Positions 34,701-44,139 of a DNA stretch of 64,000 nt are shown here, piece by piece (position 1 is the first letter of the stretch; each line of letters begins with the position of its first letter). Source of the DNA: Volutella citrinella (taxonomy: Eukaryota > Ascomycota > Sordariomycetes > Hypocreales > Nectriaceae); contig JAWZSP010000002.1 of the NCBI GenBank assembly GCA_034401135.1, positions 682,001-746,000 of the forward strand, written 5' to 3'. The notes beneath the pieces were generated by a model. It had not been told where the DNA came from and did no database searches. It saw nothing but the letters and a program-made list of their open reading frames with translations. The position numbers were made by a program, and so were the translations under genes.

Positions 34701-35441
34701 GGATCTATCCTGTCGTACATCATGTGCGTTGCTATGAACAGATCCCTGACCAATGTGCTCTTTGGAGGAATCGGCACAACGACTAGCGTGGAAGAGTATA
34801 AGCCACAGGGCGAGGTTGTCCAGACGTCGGTCGACGAGTTATCCGAGAGTTTAATCAACTCCGAGTCGGTCATCATCATTGTTGGGTACGGCATGGCTGT
34901 GGCTAAGGCGCAGTATGCTCTCTCCGACATTGTCAGCATGCTACGTGCTAAGGGCATCACGGTACGTTTCGCAATCCACCCGGTAGCGGGCCGCATGCCG
35001 GGACAATGCAATGTCCTTCTGGCCGAGGCCAGTGTGCCTTACGACATTGTGCTGGAGATGGATGAGATTAACGACGACTTTGGCGAGACGGACCTGGCAC
35101 TCGTGATTGGCGCAAACGACACCGTGAACCCGATTGCCATGGAGAAGGGAAGCTCGATTGAGGGCATGCCAGTGCTTCACGCGTGGAAGGCTAAGCAAGT
35201 GGTGGTGATGAAGCGAGGCATGGCCAGTGGTTATGGTAAGTCGCCTGCGATGGCTGCAAACGCATCCTGCTAACAAGAGGTAGCCGACGTTCCCAACCCC
35301 ATGTTCTTCATGCCCAACGCTAGGATGCTGTTTGGAGATGCTAGAGTGACTTGTGAAGGTAAGTTTGAGCCCATTGCCCTCGTTGATAGCCGGCGCTGAC
35401 GCATCATAGCCATCAAAGCAGCCATCGAAGCCAAGTCGTAG
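31778..35441 (+). CDS. NNT: Proton-translocating NAD(P)+ transhydrogenase, mitochondrial
   Basis: Inner-membrane enzyme that couples hydride transfer from NADH to NADP+ with proton entry. Eight exons: 31778-31862, 31923-33044, 33097-33702, 33753-34055, 34118-34543, 34591-35235, 35284-35358 and 35410-35441, all GT-AG and frame-keeping, give 1097 aa as one fused alpha-beta chain. The order is presequence of ~80 residues rich in Arg/Ser, domain I (NAD-binding; [17 protein letters not shown], then [12 protein letters not shown] near 260), a Pro-rich linker, the membrane domain with many hydrophobic helices, and domain III (NADP-binding; [17 protein letters not shown] near 945, and IGANDTVNP). I chose the ATG at 31778 for its A at -3; in-frame ATGs at 31766 and 31781 are alternatives. 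Five of seven introns lie in the last 40 percent of the gene. Confidence 0.96.
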
Positions 35442-35762
35442 CGATTTGCAAGAGCATTTCTCCAGTTTGCCATGTTGAGTTCGGATCTATTTCTTGGATA
35501 TTAGCCTTCTTTAAGGAGCTCATAGACAGTTTCCGCATTCTTAGATCCCTTAGATCGCTGCCATTTCAACTCGGTGCCCGTCGCTGATCCGAAGGGGGAC
35601 ATGTTCCCTGGGAAAGCGGCAATTTTGGAGGTTCTTTTGTATTTGAACAACGCACCACCTTCTGTGGTGGCGGTATTTTGGAATTGCTAGTCTCTTCTAG
35701 CCCTGATATCTCAATATGTACACACGTTCGTCGGATAATTTCTCTCATCTGCTCCTGACTCC
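35442..35762. other. Convergent 3' intergenic region
   Basis: Lies between NNT and NDUFA12 3' ends. Only UTR-like sequence is seen. Confidence 0.6.
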
Positions 35763-36508
35763 CTATGATCGAGGAGCGGCCACGGGCTCCCACGTAGCGA
35801 TCTTGGGCTTGACGCTGCAGCAAGTCAGCATGAGGAAGAGGTAAACTGGGTGGAAGAACCCGGGTGTCGACGCACGTGTTGTAGGTCTTGAAGGCGCCAC
35901 GGCTCATGGTGTAGTTGGGGATGGCCTTGGTGGGCTCGAAGTGGCGGGTGCCGGTAGCGATGAGAGGGTCCTCAGCGGGGGTCTTGTCGACAGAGTAGCT
36001 GATCCAGGCGTGCCAGCCGGGCTCGATCTGGGCAGCGTCGAAGTCGTGCTTGGCGTACTGGACCCAGCGGGTTCGGAGGGGAAGTTCCTCGTTGTTCTCG
36101 AAGTACTTGTTACCGGCGCGGTCGGTGCCGACGTGACGACCGTACTTTGTGTCACCTGGGGAGAGCAAGAGGGTCAATCATGTGTGCTGCGTGAGGATTC
36201 TGGTGAGGGATTGGGAGCGTACCGATATACTGTTGGCGGTGGACGGGAATCGTTAGCCCTGCTGTTCGAGACGACGTTTAGAGACGGTTCGGTCGTGTAC
36301 ATACCCACATCTGGACGAGGTAGTCCTGCAGCGCGAAATATTGTCAGCATCGTGTCCAAGATGAATCTCTGCATGCCCGCGTGTGCGGCGGAAGCCGGGC
36401 GTCACAACGGCGGCGGGCGATTGCGAGGCATTGAGGGCGGGGACGGGCCGGACGGACCTTGATTCCAACCTTGCGCAGGTTGCCGAGGGTTCGCGTGATG
36501 GTCGACAT
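35763..36508 (-). CDS. Complex I subunit NDUFA12/B17.2 homolog
   Basis: Accessory subunit of mitochondrial NADH:ubiquinone oxidoreductase (13.4 kDa type in Neurospora). Five exons on the minus strand: 36458-36508, 36305-36325, 36223-36229, 35876-36155 and 35763-35814, giving 136 aa. The start MSTITRTLGNLRKVGIK, the YIGDTKYGRHVGTDRAGNKY block, WVQYAKHDFDAAQIEPGWHAWISY, and the end KIATWEPVA are the family signature. The third exon is only 7 nt, and together with one 21-nt exon it supplies MWYIG. I am confident because the join restores the conserved YIGDTK. Every intron has GT-AG borders. It shares its upstream region with PGS1. Confidence 0.93.
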
Positions 36509-36983
36509 GGCGGCGGTTGGCGGCGGGGAGCGCGGGAGGGCGTGAGGAGAGCAATTGGGCTGCAGCTGCGAGCGGATGGCCTACGTCCGACGAGGTTGAA
36601 GTTGAGGATTGCCGAGTACGGGTGAAATGCGGGTAATAATTGCAGGCGATGTGAAGTGCCACCACCGCTGTAGCAGTACATCGCAGCGCCCGTGGCGGAA
36701 CCTGCTCTCCCCTGGCCCGTCCCGCCGAGCTTGGTGCCGGTACGTACCTCCGCCAATGAATGCGCAGGGATTACACAGGGCCACGGGTACCTGTACTAGC
36801 ATGTTTGCCTGGGAGTGACATCCATGATGGACAGGTCTGGAGCCGAAGCTATGCGTTTGAGTGGCTACTAAGGTAGGAGCTTGAAATTTATCGCGATAGC
36901 CTCAAAACCTGGCCATCGGTGTAATCGACTCCTCCGCATCCACGACCCCCTGCCGGCCAATTGCGCCCGCCACGACCCTCGCG
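36509..36983. promoter_or_regulatory. Bidirectional promoter region, NDUFA12 / PGS1
   Basis: 475 bp between divergent starts of two mitochondrial genes. No coding sequence is supported, so both promoters must lie here. No clear TATA box seen. Confidence 0.55.
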
Positions 36984-38627
36984 ATGCTCGCCCGGAGCTG
37001 TGCACGCTGCACCACCAGACTGCGCGCCCCCCGATCCCTACGGCCCAACATCTCGGGCCCTCGCGTCCAGTGCAGGCGATATGCGACCCCATCTGGCGGC
37101 GCCTCGGCGTCGACCGCTCCTAGCAGCACCGTTGGCGCCCTTGCTCCCTTTGTGAGCGAGCTAGACCGCCTAGCCCCCAGCTTCGACGTGCGAGGCTCTC
37201 AGATCCGTGTCATCCAGACGCCCGCCGACTTCTACGCCACGCTGAAGGAGCGCATCCGCGGCGCTCGACGCCGTGTCTTCCTGTCGACGCTGTACATTGG
37301 CAAGTCTGAGCGCGAGCTGATTGAGACGTTGCGAGACGCCTTACGCGAGAACCCTGATCTGCAGGTCAGCATCCTGACGGATGCACTGAGAGGAACCCGT
37401 GAGGCTCCCGAGGCGTCGAGTGCGTCGTTGCTGGCTCCGCTGGTGACGGAGTTTGGCGCCGACAGGGTCGAGATTCGCATGTACCACACGCCGAACCTGA
37501 CGGGACTGAGAAAGAAGTACATCCCGACGAGAATCAACGAGGGTTGGGGATTGCAGCACATGAAGCTATATGGTGTGGATGACGAGATTATCCTGTCAGG
37601 GTGAGTTGTCTCTGGGTGTTTCATGAGGATGTGTCATTGAACGAGAGTCTAACTTATGTATTGCAGTGCCAACCTGTCAACCGACTACTTCACAAACCGC
37701 CAGGATAGGTACCACCTGTTCTCGTCCAAGGAAATCACAGATCACTTCTGGAAGATTCACTCGGGCGTCGGCTCTTTCAGCTTCCTCGTCAAGCCGTCTG
37801 ACGAGCCGGCCGGCTTCGCGCTGGCCTGGCCTGACACCAACTCGGCCCCTTCGCCCCTGGAGCAGCCCGATTCCTTCGTCAAGAGCTCGACGTCGACGCT
37901 GCAGGCCCTCATCCACCCTACCACCAAGCCAGCAAGCGAGATCGCTGACACTCGAGTCTACATGCTCAGTCAGATGTCCCAGGTCATGAAGCCCGACACG
38001 TCGACGGAGCTCCCCGTCGTTACACACATCCTCAGCACACTCGCTCTGCCGGCGTACCGCAACTCGTCGTGGACCTTCACGGCCGGCTACTTCAACCCGG
38101 CGCCATCACTGACCAAGCTCCTCCTCGAGACGGCGTCGTCCAACAACACGGTCATCACGGCAGCACCCGAGGCCAACGGCTTCTACCAGTCCAAGGGCGT
38201 TTCCGGTCTGCTACCGGACGCCTACATCCTGCTAGCGCGACGCTTCCTCGACAGCGTGAAGCGCAACGGCCGCGGCGACGAGATAACTCTCAAGGAGTGG
38301 CGCTTCGGCACCGTCGGCCAGCCAGGCGGCTGGACGTACCACGCCAAGGGCCTGTGGGTGTCGATGCCCGGCGACGCGGACCCGGCCATGAGCATCATCG
38401 GAAGCTCCAATTACACCAAGCGGAGCTACTCGCACGACCTCGAGGCTGGCGCGCTCATTGTCACGCGCGACGACGGCCTCAAGGCCCGGCTGGGTGAGGA
38501 GCAGCGCTGGCTCCAGGAGCACGCCGCCAAGGTGACGCGGGACGACTTTGCGCGCAACGAGAGGAGGGTTGGGCTCAAGGTGCGTGTTGCCATGTGGATT
38601 GTGTCGCTGGTAGGCGGTGCGCTGTAA
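36984..38627 (+). CDS. PGS1: CDP-diacylglycerol--glycerol-3-phosphate phosphatidyltransferase
   Basis: Makes phosphatidylglycerophosphate, the committed step to cardiolipin, in mitochondria. Two exons, 36984-37600 and 37667-38627, give 525 aa. An Arg-rich mitochondrial presequence (~35 residues; CARCTTRLRAPRSLRP) precedes two phospholipase-D-type HKD-like motifs: HMKLYGVDDE (H192, K194, D199) and HAKGLWVS (H431, K433; Ser replaces the final Asp, as I recall for this family). Both are followed by the Gly/Ser-Asn patterns LSGANLS and IIGSSN. The intron lies within the first motif region. A hydrophobic end (VAMWIVSLVGGAL) may associate with membrane. Normal length for the family. Confidence 0.95.
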
Positions 38628-39024
38628 ATGGCCGCGGCAGAAGGTGAAGGGAGTATTCTTCTTGATTGTGTATCAATATAGAGGCGTGTATTGGAGAGCT
38701 TTGTACAATATGGCGTGGGCGGTTGCATATAGCTCGGACATAGAATAGAATAATCAGAGATACCCACTCAAAACCTTGATCGTGGCATCAACCCAGTTAC
38801 CCTTTCAATGCGTGATAGATCAAAGGTAGTGTCAAAGCAACTCATGTTAGTACCACTTTGAACGGATGTAATCATTAGTAGAAATGGTGCCATTGGCACA
38901 TGTTTGTATACACATAATACAGATAGATCATAGTCTACACGGATTTTGTTCCCACATCCCCCTCCGAGCCCTCAACACGCTTGTCCTGTATTTGTCTACC
39001 GAATCGTACACGTCTCCCTCACAT
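38628..39024. other. Convergent 3' intergenic region
   Basis: Between PGS1 and uL4m 3' ends; AT-rich, with AATAGAATAATC near 38742 as a possible poly(A) region. No gene. Confidence 0.6.
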
Positions 39025-40233
39025 TCACGCACCAATGACTCTTGAGCCCGTCTCGGGGCCACCCTTGACGAGACCCTGCATGACAACCCTGCTCACCAGA
39101 TCGCTCTGGTGCTGCTCAATCATCTCCTTGAGGACGCTCCGCTCCAGCACCACCCTGCCCGTCTCGAGCAGGTCCTTGACGTCGACGTCGCCGAACTCGA
39201 GGGCGCGGCCGTGCATGGGCACCTGCTCCATGGCCTCGGCCAGGGCGGCGCGGCGGTCGCCGGTGACGAACAGGGTGCGGCCGGAGGAACGGCCGAGCCC
39301 CAACTCGCCGAGGACGCCCGTCATGTAGCGCTTGAGGTAGGCCTCGCGCAGGCCATCCTTGAGGTAGCGGCCGGCCACCATCTCAAAGTCGGTGGGCAGC
39401 TGGAGCTCCATGCCGTCCTCGCAGACGATGAGGTCGCCGCGGCGGTAGCGCAGGCTGAGGGCGGTGCGCCAGGCCTTGTCGTATTGCTTGCGGGACATCT
39501 TGGTCGAGAAGTCGCGCGGGTGAGGGCCAAAGACCTTTCCACCGCCACGCAGCAGGGGGCTCTGCTTTGTGCCTTGGCGAGCCTTGCCGGTACCCTTCTG
39601 GGGACGCATCTTGCGATGCGAACCGTGGACGTCATATCGCGTCTTGGTAGAGGCGGTTCCCTGGCGGGTGGCGTCGCCCTCGAAGGTGACGGCCAGGTGG
39701 AGGATGTCGCGGCGCAGCGGGAGGTAGAGGTGCTGGACGGACCAGTGCTCGAGGGCCGTCGGCTCGAGCGAGGGGAAGCTGTGGATGGTGAGGGGGACGG
39801 TGGTCACTATTGCGCGCCTGTTAGCATTGGAGGAGAGGGACTGGTTCTTCGGTGGTAGTGAGGGAGGGGGCTCACTTGGCTTCCATGCATCGAGGATAGT
39901 CTGGGGCGTGGCAGTGGCCGAGCGAGTGATGTTGCCGGTAGTGGCAGTCGCGGTCGTTGTGGCCTCAGTAGCAGTCGGGGTTGACGGGGTGGTCTCAGTA
40001 GCAGTCAGGATCGTTGGGGTGGCCTCGGTGGCAGTCAGGGGCGTCTGAGCAGCCTCGGTGGCCATGGATCGGGCAAATGTCCTGGTCGCAGTCGAGGGCT
40101 ATACGAATCGCAACATGTCAGCGCATTTGCGACCCCAATTGAGGGCTGGGCGGGTGTAGCAAAAACGTACCTTGGCCATCACTCGCAGGGCGGCCATTGC
40201 CTCTGACAGGCAGCCGATTCCCTTGCCGGCCAT
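39025..40233 (-). CDS. YML6: Mitochondrial large ribosomal subunit protein uL4m
   Basis: Homolog of bacterial L4 and yeast Yml6, near the exit tunnel of the mitoribosome. Three exons: 40171-40233, 39876-40098 and 39025-39806, giving 355 aa. The first exon supplies MAGKGIGCLSEAMAALRVMAK; with the start of exon 2 (TRTFARSMATEA) it makes a mitochondrial presequence. A Thr/Ala/Glu repeat follows. The L4 core includes TRYDVHGSHRKMRPQKGTGKARQG and LLRGGGKVFGPHPRDF, the hallmark L4 segment. The start at 40065, inside exon 2, would lack the targeting exon, so the spliced start is better. Divergent from mL38. Confidence 0.93.
39961..40062 (-). repeat. 30-bp in-frame minisatellite in uL4m
   Basis: Three full units and a partial fourth, with exact 30-nt period (starts 39961, 39991, 40021, 40051), code ten-residue units of the form TATEATPTIL on the minus strand. 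Units differ by scattered substitutions. It lies directly after the mitochondrial presequence, where length change would be tolerated. Confidence 0.85.
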
Positions 40234-40588
40234 GGTGTGAGCGGGTAGCAGGTGATGGGAGTCTCGCGGCGTCGGTTCGAAGTGGTAGGCCGGCGGTTTG
40301 GCGTGGATTGGCAGCTGCTTGTGCCTCTGCTCGTCGGACGTGATCGCTGGTGATGCTCGAAAACCGTGACTTGGGCCTGATTTGGTGGTGGTTGCCAGCT
40401 AAAAAAAAAGTGGTTCGGCTTCTTCCACCTCCGTCCGCCGAAGCTTTTTGTGGGGCGCAGTCGCGTGCAGCGACCAGTCCAGCCAGGCCAGCTTTTTTCC
40501 GAGCAAAACCACCAAGAGTCGACCATCACCACCCTCAACTCCCGCCTCCAACCGCCTCCCCCCTCTCCCACGCCCTCGTCTCCCGAAA
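40234..40588. promoter_or_regulatory. Bidirectional promoter, uL4m / mL38
   Basis: 355 bp between the divergent starts of two mitoribosomal large-subunit genes. It holds an A9 tract near 40401 and a CT-rich leader for mL38 from 40520. Co-regulation is plausible but not shown by the sequence. Confidence 0.6.
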
Positions 40589-41979
40589 ATGTCGAGGTGC
40601 CAGGCCGTCGTCCGGCCGCTGGCCCGGCAATTGAGGGCCACACCCGCCGTCCGCGCCTTTTCCACTGGCGCTGTGCGCTCCGCCGACGCCGCAGCCGCCG
40701 AGAAGCAGCAGGCCGAGCCCAGCGCCGCCGACCTCGACCCCAACACGGTGCTGCCCGAGTTTGAGGCCCAGGTCCTCAAGGCGGGGAAGATGCCCGTCGG
40801 ATCCCGCCGTCGACGTCTCGCCATCCGCACCACTGGCAACCTGCCCTTTGAGCACCTCCCCTACCAGGCCTTCCAGGAGGCCCGCAAGATCCTCGCCGCC
40901 GACCGTGAGGAAAAGCTGGAGAAGATCGCAGCGCAGCTGGAAAAAATCTCTCTGCTCGAGGCGACGGACGCCGCTAGTATCAAGGGTGGACAGGCGAAGA
41001 AGGATCTCCAGCTGGCCAGTCACAAGAAGCACGTTGAGCGGCTTAAGATCTTGGCCGATGCCAATGACCCCGTGGTCAAGAAGCGCTTCGAGGACGGACT
41101 GGGTGAGTCGACGCGCACATCAATTGGCTCATCTACAACCTTGCTGACCCTAATGGAACTGCAGGCGACATGAACAAGCCCATCTACCGCCACTACGCCG
41201 AGAAGAAGTGGCGCTCGTACGACCACCGCCTCATCACGCAGCGCATCAAGCAGTTCAACATCGTCCCCGACGTGCTGCCCAAGTTCGAGCCCACCGCCGA
41301 CGTCCAGCTGTACTTCCGCAAGCTCAAGATCCTGCCCGGCACCATTGTCGACTCCGCCGTTAGCGAGAATGCCCCCCGCCTGCGCGTTCAGGTCTTTGAC
41401 GCCGGCGAGCGCCTTGTCACGGCCGTCGTCGTCGACGCCGACGTGCCCGACGCCGAGTCCGACAGCTTCACCAAGCGATGCCACTACCTGGCCGCCAATA
41501 TCCCGCTGGCGCCTACGGACACATCACTGCCCCTGAGCCGCATCAAGGCCGACGATCAGCTCGCCGTGCCGTGGATGCCGGCATTCTCGCAAAAGGGCGC
41601 CCCCTACCACCGCATGGGCATCTATCTGCTGGAGCAGAAGCCCGGCGAGAAGGTCGACGTGGCCAAGATGCGCGAGCTGTACTCGGGCCGCGACCGCTTC
41701 TCGCTCAAGTCGCTGCGCGACAAGTTCGCCCTGAAGCCCTTCGGCTTCACCATGTTCCGCTCCCTGTGGGACGACAACACGGCCGCCGTCATGAGCCGCC
41801 ACGGCATCCCCGGCGCCGGCCTCGAGTTCCGCACCGCCCGCGTCCACAGCCTCAAGCCCCCGGTCAAGCCCCGCGGTTGGGAGGCCAAGCGCCAGGGCCC
41901 CAAGTACCGCCACCTGTGGAAATACACCAAGCGCATCCGCGGCGTCTCCAACGGCCGCGGCTGGACCAAGCGGAGGTAG
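40589..41979 (+). CDS. MRPL35: Mitochondrial large ribosomal subunit protein mL38
   Basis: Homolog of yeast Mrpl35/mL38, a mitoribosomal protein with a phosphatidylethanolamine-binding-protein fold. Two exons, 40589-41102 and 41165-41979, give 442 aa. It starts with an Arg/Ala presequence (RPLARQLRATPAVRAFSTGAV). A Glu/Lys helix-rich region spans about 85-170, and the PEBP-like domain covers roughly 215-420 with RLRVQVFDAGERLVTAVVVDADVPD and YHRMGIYLLEQKPG. The basic C-terminus KYTKRIRGVSNGRGWTKRR is typical of ribosomal proteins. Intron joins GLG to DMNKP without frame change. Confidence 0.93.
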
Positions 41980-43028
41980 GCCACGTCGGGCCGGAGCAGC
42001 GACTTCAAGAAGCGATTGGCAGAGCAAAGAAGATAAAAGAGTTGGAGAAGCAGCACTGGGATCATCATCGCCGGTTCTGGGGCCGGGCAGCGGCATTATT
42101 GCAGTGGTGGCGTGTTGCCGTGTATCATATCTCTGTAAATCTAGATGGCGGCGTCTATGTAGGACTATGTCTGAGCGAGGGCGGAGCCGGACCATCACAT
42201 CACTATTTTACAAACTATCAAAAGCTATTTCCCCAACTATTCTAGCCATCTACTCTACCAATGTGTGCTGTCGCCTTCTGCCTTGCCTGGAGTTCATACG
42301 TTTGCCCCATGGACCAAACGAGAAGAATAGGTTGCTGTCGCCCAGATTGTGCTCGAGCGGCCAACTTTGAAGCCTCCAACACGGCTGGTTTTCATCAGGT
42401 CTCTGGTCTATTAACGGAGTAAACTGGCGGTGGCGACTCGCCATCTCGCAGTAACGAGCATGAATGGATGACGGTGTAGTGGATCGACTATTACATCGCC
42501 ATGACATGCTCAACTTCCGCCGCCACCCAGAGCGACTGCCACTTCTACCTGAATTGATCTGGTCGACCGAAAATTTTCAATGCAACAAGTTCTCATAATT
42601 GCCCCGTTGATTATTAACATCACAGGCGACTGGGGTGATCTGCGAACAGATCGGCCAGGCACCCCCCTTCTCCAGAGACAACGCCACTGCCGCATATCAG
42701 GTGGAGGCTCAACAAACACTATTAGAATCTCTGACTCTGTACTGTATGCTGACAAAATCTCGATTGATTAGTGGCAAAGTGTCGGAGCTGTGGTGGGTGG
42801 CTGAATAAGGTACAGATCTGCGGTGTTGTGGTCATCCATCAAACGTCGCAGATCTTTGACGTTGCCGACTGGGTTAATGTTCTCACCATGACAATTTTGA
42901 CGTCAACGAATACTGCACGAGGTGTGTATATATAGGGCCTTTCTCGCCCAGGTCTTACTGTCGCCATGTTATGTGAGACATCGGGATTGTCATTCAATTT
43001 AACCCTCACACGACGACGGGCATTCGAG
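41980..43028. other. Convergent intergenic region
   Basis: Between the 3' ends of mL38 and the bZIP gene. A TATATATAG element lies at about 42927-42935 on the + strand and could drive an antisense transcript into the bZIP 3' end. No gene supported. Confidence 0.5.
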
Positions 43029-44139
43029 TCATTGGTATTCCTGGTCCTCTTCTGTTCGTTTCGATGGCATATTTCTGCGGATTGCGTCGAGCATGCCTTC
43101 CGGCGGCATTTGATCGAAATCGAACTCGTTCGTCGGCGACGTCGGGGATGCGTACGGCATTGGAAACGATTCCTCTTCGAGCGACGGCCCTGATGCAGCC
43201 AAGTCAGTGGCGTGTACAAACAAATTGCATGGCTATGTCTTACTGACCATGTGGTGGGAGGGACCCAGGGCCATTGCTGAGTTCCCGTGCCTGTACAATT
43301 TGTTGTCGGGCTGTTTTCTGGACAATTCTCCTTGCCTCGTTGTCGATCCATTCGTCAATTTTGGGGTCATTGCACGATGCGTGTGATATTAGCTCGTTCT
43401 TGATGTCGTTGACCTGGCTCACGAGGCCGGTATATTCCTTTTGCAAGCTCGAATTCTGGCTCTCGAGACCAGCATTTGTTGACTCGAGGCTGTTGGCCCA
43501 TTTCTTCTTCCTTTTCCGAAACTTGGAGGCTGCAATCCGGTTTCGTTCCAGATACTTGGCTGATTTTCGCTTACTGCCCTCGCCGAACTCTTCTTCACCT
43601 TCTTCATCCTGTTCTTCTTCTTGTATTTCATCATCTCTATATTCTTCCACTGCTATAGATGTAATTTGGCTCTTTTGGCGTCGCTTTGGGGATACATTGC
43701 GTCTTCGTGTCTTTCGCGTTCGTTTAGCGGGAGTGGATTCACCCTTTTGCCCCTTGCCACTCCCTTCGGTTGATTCAGATCTGGTAGAAGGAAACGAGGA
43801 TTTACTCAAAGTTCGTGATGTCATGCCGGTACTTTCCGAAGATGTCGTTTGTGGGGTGCGCAGCTCGCTCCCTTGTGTCGACAAGCTTGCGCTCGTTTGC
43901 ATACAACTAAGGGGAGGATCAGTGGCCAGTAGCCTGGGTTGACCAAATTCGGAGGCCAAAAAGGAAGGATCCACGGCATAATCTCCTTGTATGCTTTCAA
44001 AGACTGAAGGGTCCATGTTGTTAGTACCTGGCAGGAAGCCAAGGCCTGGGTCGACGATCCCCTCCTCGAATGGCGCAAAACCTGCGTCGTTGCCGCCGAA
44101 GCCGAGATCGGCGAGGGTGGGCACCTTGCGATCACTCAT
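43029..44139 (-). CDS. bZIP transcription factor
   Basis: DNA-binding regulator of the AP-1/ATF/CREB type. Two exons, 43248-44139 and 43029-43189, separated by a 58-nt GTCAGT...CAG intron, give 350 aa. An acidic, Ser-rich N-terminus (residues 1-130) probably activates transcription. A basic nuclear-localisation-like stretch (KRTRKTRRRN) and an acidic run (EEEQDEEGEEEF) come next. The basic region is KYLERNRIAASKFRKRKKKW, with the N-x7-R/K layout, and is followed by a leucine-zipper coil (LESTNAGLESQNSSLQKEYTGL). Splicing adds a 53-residue tail rich in Glu/Pro. Retention of the intron ends the protein after about two further codons. The nearest described fungal groups are the Atf1/CREB factors; I do not assign a symbol. 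Confidence 0.88.

Noticed and set aside
43240..43247. Unspliced end of the bZIP protein as the normal C-terminus
   Set aside because: A good GT-AG intron joins to a protein-like in-frame tail, so the spliced form is preferred; retention is kept as a finding.
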